NCBI GenBank assembly: GCA_013698095.1
Contig: JACCVQ010000236.1
Location: 1-47,404, forward strand
Reading direction: 5' to 3'
Source of the DNA: Chloroflexota bacterium
GTDB lineage: Bacteria > Chloroflexota > Limnocylindria > Limnocylindrales > CSP1-4
DNA: 47,404 bases
The notes under the pieces were generated by a model, which saw only the letters and a list, made by a program, of their open reading frames with translations, was not told the origin of the DNA and searched no databases. Of this stretch, positions 18,343 through 27,198 are shown one piece after another. The translations under genes were made by a program, and so were the position numbers. Within the stretch, counting starts at the first letter, position 1, and every line of letters begins with the position of its first letter.

Positions 18343-18662
18343 GTCGGCGATGCTACACCGCGGCCCGGCGCGTGACGCTGCGGTGTGCGCGAAGCAGGCT
18401 CGGTCACCCCGGCCCGGCCGGCCAGCAAACCGACGGTGATCCTCGTCGGGCGAGCGTATTCGGCAAGTTCGAGAACGAAGCCTGTTCGATTTGCATGATT
18501 CGGTCGCCCGGCGAGCCGGGTTAGCAGAATCGCGGCCAAATCCAGGCTCGTCGGGCCGAACCGAGCTCCATACGCTCGTGGGATGAGCGTCGCTCCGACG
18601 TCCGTCGATCGTTGCGCCGCGGACTGGCCCGGCGCCGCCCCGCGGATGGCGCCGCGTCCGCG
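18343..18662. other. Non-coding gap inside the cox region
   Basis: This 320-bp stretch lies between the molybdopterin-binding protein gene and coxD, both on the minus strand. It should hold the end of the coxSLM transcript and the promoter of the accessory operon. I see no convincing gene, promoter hexamers or strong terminator. A GGCGCC inverted pair lies near 18630-18655 but lacks a T-run. Confidence 0.5.
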
Positions 18663-19718
18663 CTACCGGTCCGGGGCGTCCAGCTCCCGGGCGTACGGCG
18701 GGAAGCGGAAGCGCATCTCGCGGGTGAGCACGCCGCCGTGGCCGAGGTGCGAGACCGTCCGACGGGTCGGCGGCTCGCCCGTCAGGAGCCGCGGCAGGAG
18801 CAGATCGGCCGCGGTCGCCATCGAATATGCGCCACACGTCGGGAGCCCGAGGATCGCGGTCCGACCAACCCGCGCGAGCCAGAGCATCGAGCCGGGATGG
18901 GCGGGCACGCCGTGGCGCACGATCCGTCCGTTGAGCGCGGTGATCGCGACGAAGAACGCGTCCGACGGGTCGGTCGAGCGGCCGCCGGCGGTCAGGATCA
19001 CGTTCGCCCGTCCGAACCCGCGGCCAGCCGCGAGACCGGCCAGCGCGGCGCGCACGGCCTCGTCCTCGTCGGCCACGTAGTCGATCCCGAGGACGACCGA
19101 GCCGAGGCTCTCCACCTTCATGCGCACGCTCGCCTCGAACCGCGCCCGGTCGGAAGCGCGGAGCGACTCCTTCACGACGACGCCCACCCGCATCGGCCGG
19201 AACGGGGCAACCCGGACCAACGGTCGCGCGCCGTCACCCGCGATCCGGGCCCCGGCGGCAACGACCGAGCGCTCGACCACGTGCGGCGCGACCTTGACGC
19301 TCGCGACGAGGTCGCCGGCCGCCACGATCGATCCGTCGAGGCGGGTGAACACCTCGAGCGGATCGAGCCGATTGACTCGTTCCAGGGCCGCGACACGGAC
19401 GTGGAGGACCCCGTCGTAGGCGGCCAACAGGTCGACCCGACTCTGAGACGGACCGCGCCGGGTCAGGCCGGAGCCAGCGACCGCGTCCGCCAGCGCGAGC
19501 GCCGCGTCATCCTCATGGAGTTCGCCGTCCTCGAGGACGATGACTGTGACCGGCCCGACCCCGAGTGACGGATCGGCCGCGAACGCCGCGAGATCGGCCG
19601 GCGACAGCCGCCGCCCCTTCGGCCAGCGCGCGCCACCGACGACGAGGTCGCGGGCAAGCACGGCGCCGGCCAGGTCAGTCGCCGGCCACCGGCCCGGTAT
19701 CAGCCGCTCGAGACGCAA
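18663..19718 (-). CDS. Molybdopterin-binding (MoeA/MogA-like) protein
   Basis: This 351-residue protein has a C-terminal molybdopterin-binding fold: VILTAGGRSTDPSDAFFVAI matches the TTGGTSxGxxD region of MogA/MoeA, followed by HGVPAHPGSMLWLARVG and ILGLPTCGAYSMATAADLLLPRLL. The N-terminal half holds a SAF-like or MoeA-type regulatory region with VIVLEDGELHEDDAA. Family members next to cox-type genes are annotated as Mo-cofactor biosynthesis proteins. It begins with TTG 26 nt after coxM and probably ends the coxSLM transcript. It could charge or insert Mo for the neighbouring enzyme. Confidence 0.85.
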   Translation of the reverse strand: MRLERLIPGRWPATDLAGAVLARDLVVGGARWPKGRRLSPADLAAFAADPSLGVGPVTVIVLEDGELHEDDAALALADAVAGSGLTRRGPSQSRVDLLAAYDGVLHVRVAALERVNRLDPLEVFTRLDGSIVAAGDLVASVKVAPHVVERSVVAAGARIAGDGARPLVRVAPFRPMRVGVVVKESLRASDRARFEASVRMKVESLGSVVLGIDYVADEDEAVRAALAGLAAGRGFGRANVILTAGGRSTDPSDAFFVAITALNGRIVRHGVPAHPGSMLWLARVGRTAILGLPTCGAYSMATAADLLLPRLLTGEPPTRRTVSHLGHGGVLTREMRFRFPPYARELDAPDR

Positions 19719-19744
19719 TCGCGGACGCCCGGCCGATCAGACGA

Positions 19745-20602
19745 TCAGCCGAGCCGGCCGAGCGCCGCCTCGATCGCCCGCTTCGTGTACGTGATGGCCA
19801 TGGCCGCCCGGTACTCGCTGTCGGCGTGGATGTCGCCGGCCACGGTTACCCCGTCGGTCGCATGGGCGGCCGCCGCGGCGATCGACTCGGGCGTGCCCTC
19901 GTTGCCGAGGAGTGCCGCCTCCACGGCTCGTGCCCGATATGGCGCATCCCCCACTCCGGTCAGGGCGATGTTCGCCTGGGTGATCGCGCTCCCGTTCTCC
20001 TTGATGACAACCACCGCGACCCCGACGATCGAGTACCCCGATGCACGCTGCGACAGGGCAAGGAACGCCGAACCAGCATCGTCGCGGGGACCCGGCAGCC
20101 GGATCTCGGTGATGAGCTCGTCGTCCGCGAGTGCCGTCTCGAATGCCCCGCGGAAGAATCCGTCGGCCGCGTAGACCTGCTCGCCACGCTTGGACCGAGC
20201 CACGATCTCGGCATCCAGCGCGAGCAGCACGGCAGGCAGGTCCGACGCCGGATCGCAATGGGCCACGGCTCCGCCGACGGTCCCGCGATTGCGGATCTGG
20301 ACGTCGCCGATGTCCGGCAGCGCGTCGCGGATCAGGCCGTAGTGCTGGGCCGGCGAGGACGCCAGCTCGTCGTACGTCGTGAGCGCTCCGATCGCCAACC
20401 GTCCGTCGTCGAGCTGGCGGACGCCGCGCAACTCGGCCAGCCGGCCGATGTCGACGAGCCGCTCCGGGTTGGCGAGCCGGAGCTTCATCAGCGGCAGGAG
20501 GCTCATCCCGCCGGCAATCACCTTCGTCCCGGGCGTCCCGACGAGGCCGAGCGCCTCGTCGAGCGAGGTCGCCCGCTGGTAGTCGAACGTGTTCGGGATC
20601 AT
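19745..20602 (-). CDS. coxM: FAD-binding medium subunit, CoxM-like
   Basis: This 285-residue subunit of a molybdenum hydroxylase begins MIPNTFDYQRATSLDEAL. It contains AGGMSLLPLMKLRLANPE near residue 32, equivalent to the AGGxS/TLLPxMKxR FAD-pyrophosphate motif, and RNRGTVGGAVAHCDPASDLP near residue 105, equivalent to TIGG. It passes electrons from the Fe-S subunit to a quinone or other acceptor. The start overlaps the coxL stop as ATGA, giving the order S-L-M. The open frame extends 12 codons upstream into coxL, but the ATG at 20602 matches the family start. Confidence 0.95.
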   Translation of the reverse strand: MIPNTFDYQRATSLDEALGLVGTPGTKVIAGGMSLLPLMKLRLANPERLVDIGRLAELRGVRQLDDGRLAIGALTTYDELASSPAQHYGLIRDALPDIGDVQIRNRGTVGGAVAHCDPASDLPAVLLALDAEIVARSKRGEQVYAADGFFRGAFETALADDELITEIRLPGPRDDAGSAFLALSQRASGYSIVGVAVVVIKENGSAITQANIALTGVGDAPYRARAVEAALLGNEGTPESIAAAAAHATDGVTVAGDIHADSEYRAAMAITYTKRAIEAALGRLG

Positions 20603-23013
20603 GCCCGGGCTCCCTTCGCGGACTGGATGGCCCGCCACACGGTCTGAGCCGTGAATGGCATGTCGAGATGCTTGATGCCGAGCGGCGCGAGGGCATCATT
20701 GACGGCATTCGCGACGGCAGCCGTCGAGGCGATGCAGCCGGCTTCGCCGACGCCCTTCACCCCGAGCGGGTTGACCGGCGACGGGGTGACCGTCTCGTCG
20801 AGCTCGAAGTTCGGCAGCCACGAGGCACGCGGCAAGGCGTAATCCATCATCGATCCCGACAGGAGCTGGCCGTCGTCGCCGTAGATCGCTGTCTCCCAGA
20901 GAGCCTGACCGACGCCCTGGGCGATGCCTCCGTGGAGCTGGCCGTCGACGATCATCGGGTTGATCTTCTTGCCGACGTCGTCGACCGCGATGTAGCGCTT
21001 CAGCTCGGTCTCGCCGGTGTCCTCGTCGATCTCGACGATCGCGATGTGGGTCCCGAAGGGCCACGTGCAGTTCGGCGTGTCGTAGTAGGCAGTCTCGTCG
21101 AGATAGGGCTCCATCCCGACCGGCAGGCTGAACCCGAGGTCCAGCGCGAAGGCGATCTCCTGGAGGGTCTTCTTCTTGTCGGGCGAGCCCTTCACCCGGT
21201 ACTCGGCGCCCTCGACCTCGATGTCGTCGTAGGACGCCTCGAGCATGTGGGCGGCGTAGCGGCGGGCCTTGTCGCGGATCTTGTCGGCCGCCTTGACCGC
21301 CGCCGTGCTCCCGACTGACGAGGTCCGACTGCCGTACGAGCCGTAGCCGAACGGCGTGCCCTGGGTGTCGGAGTGCTGGATGACGATGTCGTCCATCGGC
21401 ACGCCGAGCTCGTGGCTGATGATCTGGGCGTACGTCGTCTCATGGCCCTGGCCCTGAGGCTGGGTGCCCATGGTCACGATGATCTTGCCGGTCAGGTGGA
21501 CCTTGATGTTGGACGACTCCCACATTGCGGCGCCCCAGCCCTCGCCGACCGCGCCGATCCACTTCGACGGCGCGACGCCGCAGACCTCGATATAGGTCGA
21601 GAGACCCATCCCGAGGAGCTTGCCGCGGCTCTTCGCCTCGGCCCGCTTGGCTTCGAGGTCTGCGTAGCCAGCGGTCTTGAGAGCCATGTCCATGGCCGGC
21701 TCGTAGTCGCCCGAGTCGACATAGATCTTCTCGCCGTTGACCGCGGTCCCGAGTCCCGACGGGTTGTCGTATGGGAAGGCGTCCTTCGGGATGAAATTCT
21801 TGCGCCGGAGCTCGGCCTTGTCCATCCCGATCTCGTTGGCGAAGAGGTCCATCGCCCGCTCGATCACGTACGTCGCCTCGGGCCGGCCGGCGCCGCGGTA
21901 GGCGTCCACGAAGGTGGTGTTCGTGTAGACGCCGGTCACCTCGGCGTAGACGTTCGGGATCTTGTAGCAACCTGACAGCACCCGGGCGTAGAGGGTCGTG
22001 GGGATGCCCGGGCCGATCGTCGAGAGGCGGCCGCCGAGGTTGGCGTAGGTCTTGACCTTGACACCGGTCACCTCGCCGTCGCGCTTGCCCGCGATCTCGA
22101 CGTAGGTGATGTGGTCGCGGCCGTGGATCGTGGAGCCATAGCTCTCCCGCCGGCTCTCGATCCACTTCACGGGTCGCCCGCCGCCGATCAGCTTGCTGGC
22201 GAACAGGACGAGCGCGTAATCCGCATAGCAGAAGATCTTCGTCCCGAACGCACCCCCGACGTCGGGGGCGATGCAGCGCAGCTTGTGCTCGGGAATGCCC
22301 ATCAGGAAGATCCCGACCAGGAGCCGCTGGATGTGCGGGGTCTGGCTCGACATCCAGATCGTGTACTCGTCGGTACCCGGGTTGTACCAGCCGATGTCGC
22401 CGCGAACCTCCATCGGGTTCGGGATCAGGCGGTGGTTGACGAGCCGCTCGCGGACGACGACCTCGGCCTCGGCGAGCGCCTTTTCGGTGCCGTCCTTGTC
22501 GCCGACCGACCAGTCGAAGACGACATTGTTCGGGGCGTTCTCGTGAAGTTGCACCGCGCCGGGCTGGGTAGCCTTCTCGGCGTCGACGACCGCGGGCAGC
22601 GGCTCGTAGTCGACTTCGATCGCCTCGAGCGCATCGACCGCCTGCTCCGGGGTCTCGGCCACGACTGCGGCCACTCCCTCGCCGGTCCACTTCACGCTGT
22701 CGGTCGCGAGCACTCGGGGCGTGCTCACGTTGTTCTGGATCCCGGAAGCCCCGCCGGCCGGCCAGACCATCGGCAGCGGGTTGTACGGGATGTCGGCGCC
22801 GACGATCACCGCCAGGACGCCGGGCATGCCCTTGGCCCTCGACGTGTCGACCGAGCGGATGTTGGCGTGGGCGTAGGGGCTGCGCAGGATGGCGAGATGG
22901 GCCATCCCTGTGAGCTTGATGTCGTCGACATAACGGCCCTGCCCGGTGATGAAGCGCGGATCCTCGACCCGCTTGACCGAGGTGCCGAGGACGTCCTGGA
23001 CGTCGGTAGCCAT
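20599..23013 (-). CDS. coxL: Molybdenum hydroxylase large subunit, form II CoxL-like
   Basis: This 804-residue catalytic subunit belongs to the xanthine dehydrogenase/CO dehydrogenase family. Mo-cofactor contacts include PDVGGAFGTK (about 250-259), and the catalytic base lies in VKGVGEAG near residue 764. The active-site loop reads AYRGAGR (371-377), which marks form II (BMS) enzymes; true CO dehydrogenases have AYXCSFR with a Cys that binds Cu. So CO oxidation is not supported, and an aldehyde or N-heterocycle is a more likely substrate. AAGGAG precedes the ATG, 22 nt after coxS. The enzyme would be a cytoplasmic (SLM)2 complex. Confidence 0.95.
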   Translation of the reverse strand: MATDVQDVLGTSVKRVEDPRFITGQGRYVDDIKLTGMAHLAILRSPYAHANIRSVDTSRAKGMPGVLAVIVGADIPYNPLPMVWPAGGASGIQNNVSTPRVLATDSVKWTGEGVAAVVAETPEQAVDALEAIEVDYEPLPAVVDAEKATQPGAVQLHENAPNNVVFDWSVGDKDGTEKALAEAEVVVRERLVNHRLIPNPMEVRGDIGWYNPGTDEYTIWMSSQTPHIQRLLVGIFLMGIPEHKLRCIAPDVGGAFGTKIFCYADYALVLFASKLIGGGRPVKWIESRRESYGSTIHGRDHITYVEIAGKRDGEVTGVKVKTYANLGGRLSTIGPGIPTTLYARVLSGCYKIPNVYAEVTGVYTNTTFVDAYRGAGRPEATYVIERAMDLFANEIGMDKAELRRKNFIPKDAFPYDNPSGLGTAVNGEKIYVDSGDYEPAMDMALKTAGYADLEAKRAEAKSRGKLLGMGLSTYIEVCGVAPSKWIGAVGEGWGAAMWESSNIKVHLTGKIIVTMGTQPQGQGHETTYAQIISHELGVPMDDIVIQHSDTQGTPFGYGSYGSRTSSVGSTAAVKAADKIRDKARRYAAHMLEASYDDIEVEGAEYRVKGSPDKKKTLQEIAFALDLGFSLPVGMEPYLDETAYYDTPNCTWPFGTHIAIVEIDEDTGETELKRYIAVDDVGKKINPMIVDGQLHGGIAQGVGQALWETAIYGDDGQLLSGSMMDYALPRASWLPNFELDETVTPSPVNPLGVKGVGEAGCIASTAAVANAVNDALAPLGIKHLDMPFTAQTVWRAIQSAKGARA

Positions 23014-23035
23014 CGTTGTCTCCTTCGGCCGTCGG

Positions 23036-23536
<501 letters not shown>

Positions 23537-23729
23537 GATCGGAGCCTCCTTCCAGGAATCCGAAGTCGTCGGCGAGGCCGGCGGGTGCCTGATCCCGCGG
23601 GTGAGTGCGGGGCCCCTGTTGATTGCATCCGGGAACGTGTCAATGGTGAACCGGTCGCGAACCGGCTGCAAGACGATTGCGCAGCTTTGCTCGGGCGGCG
23701 CGCGCATGGGCGGAGGGCACATGCGGCAC

Positions 23730-23822
23730 GTGAATGAGATTCCGGGTCAGCGCGCTTGGCCACACCCGAAGTCGGTTCCGGCCGAGCTCACTGATCGGGA
23801 ATCCTATGCGCGAGCTGGATCG
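23730..23822 (+). repeat. 93-bp direct repeat, copy 1
   Basis: This copy begins GTGAATGAGATTCCGGGTCA and is identical to copy 2 (23925-24017) over its first 57 bases, with five mismatches in total (88/93). The copies start 195 bp apart in the same orientation. The DNA between them is not repeated. Nothing in it looks like a transposase or a known attachment site. Confidence 0.85.
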
Positions 23823-23924
23823 ACCCGCGATCCGGGTCCGTCGTGTCGCTGACACCCTCAATCATCGGCGCGACGGATCGCAGGTTGACCTCCCTCGGCG
23901 GCGCGGGGTGGGCGTATCCAGCAT

Positions 23925-24017
23925 GTGAATGAGATTCCGGGTCAGCGCGCTTGGCCACACCCGAAGTCGGTTCCGGCCGAGATCACTGATCGGCAATCCC
24001 ATGCTCGAGCTGCATCG
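23925..24017 (+). repeat. 93-bp direct repeat, copy 2, with 12-bp tandem at its end
   Basis: This second copy ends inside a 12-bp unit CGAGCTGCATCG that is repeated twice head to tail at 24006-24029 and then starts a third time. It ends about 60 bp before the GTG of the HTH gene at 24080, so it may carry an operator of that gene. Confidence 0.85.
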
Positions 24018-24079
24018 CGAGCTGCATCGCGAGCGGCCAGACAACTGGCTGGTGAGCGACCCCTGCTACAACGACGCTC

Positions 24080-24883
24080 GTGTATCTCTCGCTTCGAGCG
24101 ACCGACGACGATCTGGCACGCCTGATCGGCAACGCAATCCGCACCGCGAGAGTCACTGCGCGCTGGACACAAGCGGAGCTTGCTCGTCGACTCGGCGTCA
24201 CCCAATCTGCGGTTTCGCGCCTGGAGACCGGCGCAAGCTCAAGCCTCGACGTTGGTCTTGCATCGGCTGCGTTTCGCCTGATGGGGATCCGCGTGTCCGT
24301 GGACGCCGCCACGCCCGGGCTCGTTCGTCGGCGCGAACAGAACGACTTCGTTCACGCCCGCTGCGTTGTCTACGCCGCGCGGCACCTGCAGAACGATGGC
24401 TGGGACACCCGTCTGGAGATTGAGGTCGGGCGCGATCGGTACCGGGGATGGATCGACTTGCTGGCGTATCGGGCCGCCGACCGATCCTTGTTCTGCGCCG
24501 AGCTCAAGACAGAGCTCGACGATGTCGGCCGCATCCAACGAACCCTGGCCTGGTACGGGCGCTCGGCAGGCGACGCGGCCCGTCGCCTCGGCTGGCGACC
24601 ACGCTCGATTGCGACAGGTCTTCTCGTTCTCGCATCCGCCGAGAACGACCTCCGGATCAGCAGGAATGTCGAGCTTTTCGCACGGGAATTCCCAACCCGT
24701 TCTCGCGAGCTCGCCACCTGGTTCGCCACATCTGGCATGAGCACGCCTCGGACGAGTCTTGCCATGATCGATCCGCGGAGTCGTCGGGCTGCTTGGCTTC
24801 GGTCGACGACGGTGGACGGTCGCCGGAGTCCGGCAGCGTACGCCGACTACGGGGCGGCGGCAGAGGCGCTCAAGCGGCGGTAG
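24080..24883 (+). CDS. XRE-type HTH protein with predicted PD-(D/E)XK nuclease-like domain
   Basis: This 267-residue protein has an N-terminal XRE helix-turn-helix (about 16-69; TQAELARRLGVTQSAVSRLE). The middle region (about 90-200) reads like a PD-(D/E)XK fold: a helix, a strand LEIEVGRDRYRG, then WIDLLAY with Asp126, and AELKTEL with Glu141 and Lys143, followed by a helix with RIQRTLAWYGRSA. This spacing matches the D..ExK active site of restriction-type nucleases; the fold is inferred, not known. The GTG is the only start after an in-frame stop at 24053 and has no clear ribosome site, so the mRNA may be leaderless. It converges with the aminotransferase gene 3 nt later. No partner antitoxin or methylase is beside it. 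Confidence 0.8.
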   Translation: MYLSLRATDDDLARLIGNAIRTARVTARWTQAELARRLGVTQSAVSRLETGASSSLDVGLASAAFRLMGIRVSVDAATPGLVRRREQNDFVHARCVVYAARHLQNDGWDTRLEIEVGRDRYRGWIDLLAYRAADRSLFCAELKTELDDVGRIQRTLAWYGRSAGDAARRLGWRPRSIATGLLVLASAENDLRISRNVELFAREFPTRSRELATWFATSGMSTPRTSLAMIDPRSRRAAWLRSTTVDGRRSPAAYADYGAAAEALKRR

Positions 24884-24886
24884 CGG

Positions 24887-26143
24887 CTAGCCCGCGACCT
24901 CGTCGAGGGCGGCGGCGAGGCCGTCGACCAGGGTCGTGATCTCCGACTCGCTGATCACGAACGGCGGCGAGACCTGCAGGGCGTGGCCGCGCAGGACGCG
25001 CGTCGCGACGCCGTGGCGGAGCGCCGCCGAGACGACCCGCTCGGGCAGCCCGGGATCCGCTGCGAGAAGCTCGGGCCGGAACGCGATTGCCGCCGTCAGC
25101 CCGACCGTCCGGACCTCGCCGATCCCCGGCGCCGTCTCGAGCCGGCGAACCGCCCGCTCCAGCACCGGCTCCAGCAAGGCCACGCGCGCCACGAGTCCCT
25201 CCTCCTCCAGGATGTCGAGGTTGGCCATCGCCGCGGCCGCCGCGCCGGCGTGGCCGGAGTAGGTATAACCGTGGCGGAACACCGCGCCCGGAACGTCGTC
25301 GTCCCAGAACGGGGCCCGGACCCGGTCGCCGACCAGCACCCCGCCGAGCGGGACGTAGCCCGACGAGACCCCCTTGGCAAACGTGATCAGGTCCGGCGTG
25401 ATCCCGTAGCGCTGGGTCCCCCACAGATGCCCGGTCCGCCCGAATCCGGTGATCACCTCGTCCGCGATGAGCAGGATGTCGTGCTCCCGGCAGAGGCGGT
25501 TGATCTCCGGCCAGTAATGACCTTCGGGCGGAACGACCCCGCCGGCGCCGATCACCGGCTCGCCGATGAATGCCGCGATCTCGTGGCCGCGCTCGGCGAA
25601 CAGCGCGCCAAGCGTCTCGGTGTCCCTCGCCCCGACGTTCACGACCTCGTCGATGAAATTACCGCCGTAGCCGGTCTTCATCGGCCCGATCCCGACCAGC
25701 GACGTCCCCCAGCCGTGCATCCCGTGGTAGCCGAACTCGCGCGACACGATGACGCGCTTCTCTGGCTTGCCCATGACGTCCCAGTAGCGCCGGACGAGCT
25801 TGGCGGCCGTGTCGACGGCGTCCGAGCCGCCTGATCCGAGGAAGACGACCGCGTTCGGAATGGGGCTGAGGTCGGCCAGCCGCTCGGCCAGCGCGACGGT
25901 CGGCTCGGACGTGTACGACCCGAACGACGAGTACGCGGGGAGGCGGACGAGCTGGTCGGCGACCGCCTCGGCGATCGACCGACGGCCATAGCCGACGTTG
26001 CAGTACCAGAGGGCCGCAGTCGCATCGAGGTAGCGGTTGCCGGCCGTATCCTCGAGCCAGACGCCCTCTCCCGACCGGATGACGACCTCGTTGTCGGCAG
26101 TGGCGTGCATGTCGGCGAATCCGTGCCAGAACCTAGTTTTCAC
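24887..26143 (-). CDS. Class III (omega) aminotransferase
   Basis: This is a 418-residue PLP-dependent fold type I transaminase. FLGSGGSDAVDTAAKL (about 101-116) is the phosphate-binding region, IADEVITGFGRTG holds the PLP-ring Asp228, and ITFAKGVSSGYVPLG holds the Schiff-base Lys257. Length and motifs match the beta-alanine:pyruvate/omega-aminotransferase group that moves amino groups from terminal amines to pyruvate or an oxoacid. The start is GTG with GGGAGT upstream. It converges with the HTH gene and is divergent from the recombinase remnant. The donor amine is unknown. Confidence 0.93.
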   Translation of the reverse strand: MKTRFWHGFADMHATADNEVVIRSGEGVWLEDTAGNRYLDATAALWYCNVGYGRRSIAEAVADQLVRLPAYSSFGSYTSEPTVALAERLADLSPIPNAVVFLGSGGSDAVDTAAKLVRRYWDVMGKPEKRVIVSREFGYHGMHGWGTSLVGIGPMKTGYGGNFIDEVVNVGARDTETLGALFAERGHEIAAFIGEPVIGAGGVVPPEGHYWPEINRLCREHDILLIADEVITGFGRTGHLWGTQRYGITPDLITFAKGVSSGYVPLGGVLVGDRVRAPFWDDDVPGAVFRHGYTYSGHAGAAAAAMANLDILEEEGLVARVALLEPVLERAVRRLETAPGIGEVRTVGLTAAIAFRPELLAADPGLPERVVSAALRHGVATRVLRGHALQVSPPFVISESEITTLVDGLAAALDEVAG

Positions 26144-26158
26144 AGCGGAGTAACTCCC

Positions 26159-26407
26159 ATGATGGTGAACGCCGAGCCGGTCGCTACATCCGACGCTCTG
26201 CCAGGTCGCGGTCCGATCCCGGCGACCTCTCGCGAGTTTCAGACCGACAAGGTACGCGACCTGGCTGGGTCGGATGCGCCCCGCCTGCGGGTGATTGACG
26301 CCGATTGGGGCCGATCTGCCGCGACCGACAAGACGGACCGGCGCGAGGCGTTCCTTACGCTCCTGGACAATGTCGAACGCGGCACGGTGTCAGCAATCTA
26401 CGCCTAG
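26159..26407 (+). pseudogene. Truncated serine-recombinase-like N-terminal fragment
   Basis: The 82-codon frame ends at TAG 26405-26407. Its last half, VIDADWGRSAATDKTDRREA then LLDNVERGTVSAIYA, matches the N-terminal catalytic region of large serine recombinases (normally followed by Y-x-x-D-R-(L/I)-x-R). Here the frame stops exactly at that point. The usual R-x-S catalytic start is not seen upstream, so the piece is both shortened and disrupted. It is probably a relic of a mobile element in this accessory stretch. Confidence 0.6.
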
Positions 26408-26539
26408 GCGACCGAGAGCGGTGCAGCAGGCCGGATAACGTCGGGTGCGCCGGGTCCTGTGCGACGACGCCGGCCGCATCAGCGCCATGGTCGACGACGC
26501 GCAGGCCGCTCGATGAGCATGGCGGAAGCCATCGGCTTT
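26408..26539. other. No recognisable gene; possible further recombinase debris
   Basis: Short frames such as CDDAGRISAMVDDAQAAR (about 26456-26514) occur here without a start or ribosome site. They may be decayed coding sequence after the recombinase fragment; nothing is identified. Confidence 0.3.
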
Positions 26540-26695
26540 TTAGAGGGACGCTCGCCCTCCGACACGCGGCTCGCCTTCCCATGACGCGAGTCGGCGCTCC
26601 GCCCGGTCCCGGAGCTCGCCGGCGCTGACGAGCCATTGTACGGTCGCTGCGCGGCGAGCATCTCTGAGAGCGGCGGCGGATGGGCGGCGGGCCAT
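26540..26695 (-). CDS. Small basic protein, uncertain
   Basis: This 51-residue reading frame (starts MARRPSAAALRDARRAATVQ) is rich in Arg and Ala and has GGAGGG about 7 nt before its ATG. The likely helix and WLVSAGELRDRAERRLASW tail have no assignable family. It lies near the recombinase fragment; a link is speculative. A coincidental frame cannot be ruled out. Confidence 0.4.
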   Translation of the reverse strand: MARRPSAAALRDARRAATVQWLVSAGELRDRAERRLASWEGEPRVGGRASL

Positions 26696-26854
26696 AGCGA
26701 CCCTCCGTTCGGGAGGTCGAGCCCGGAGGCTGCGACCGTTGGAGCGGATGGTACGTCGGGTGAGTCGGTCCGTCTGAAAATACAGCCGTCTTGACCGATC
26801 GAGCCGGCGCGATGCACGATCCGGGAGAGTCTTGGTTCCCCGAGGGAGATCAGG

Positions 26855-27082
26855 TTGTCCCAAGCGTCGGCAAAGCGAGCGCCGCGGTACAAGCAGGCCT
26901 TCGTGACCTGGCTCGGCGTTTTTCCCCTGCTGACACTGATCCTCTCCATTCTCGGCCCGGTGATGGAGCGCTGGCCGCTCGTCGCTCGCACTTTTGCCGT
27001 CAGCGTGCTCATGATCATCGCGCTGACGTGGGTCGTCCTGCCAGCGCTGATGCGGTTGTTCCGACGATGGCTCTCCGGCTGA
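26855..27082 (+). CDS. Two-helix membrane protein resembling the C-terminus of ABM-type membrane proteins
   Basis: This 75-residue protein contains YKQAFVTWLGVFPLLTLILS and, after a short loop, LMIIALTWVVLPALMRLFRR. These two hydrophobic segments resemble the C-terminal half of proteins that join an antibiotic-biosynthesis-monooxygenase domain to two membrane helices; the N-terminal domain is absent here. It starts with TTG, with GAGGG about 9 nt upstream, so it may be a stand-alone or N-terminally lost gene. The function is unknown. Confidence 0.55.
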   Translation: MSQASAKRAPRYKQAFVTWLGVFPLLTLILSILGPVMERWPLVARTFAVSVLMIIALTWVVLPALMRLFRRWLSG

Positions 27083-27198
27083 AGCTGACCCACCGTCTCG
27101 GGCGGCATTGACACCGCTGTTGTCGGAGTGACATCCGAAGTGGCGTTGTGCGCGCGACTTCCATTAGATTCTGAGGCCGCCCTTCGGAAGGACTGCCC

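Larger units (their letters stand above)
23537..24079. other. 543-bp intergenic region with repeats, upstream of coxS and the HTH gene
   Basis: This divergent gap contains the coxS ribosome site near 23546, a TTGACA on the minus strand (23638-23643) without a convincing -10 partner, the two copies of a 93-bp repeat (listed separately) and a 12-bp tandem repeat at 24006-24029. Short open frames across the repeats exist on both strands but have no ribosome sites, so I do not call them genes. Confidence 0.6.

Noticed and set aside
20599..23013. True (form I) aerobic carbon monoxide dehydrogenase
   Set aside because: The active-site loop is AYRGAGR rather than AYXCSFR, and gene order is S-L-M.
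23734..24044. Short open frames on both strands across the 93-bp repeats
   Set aside because: They result from the repeat itself, have no ribosome sites and differ outside it.
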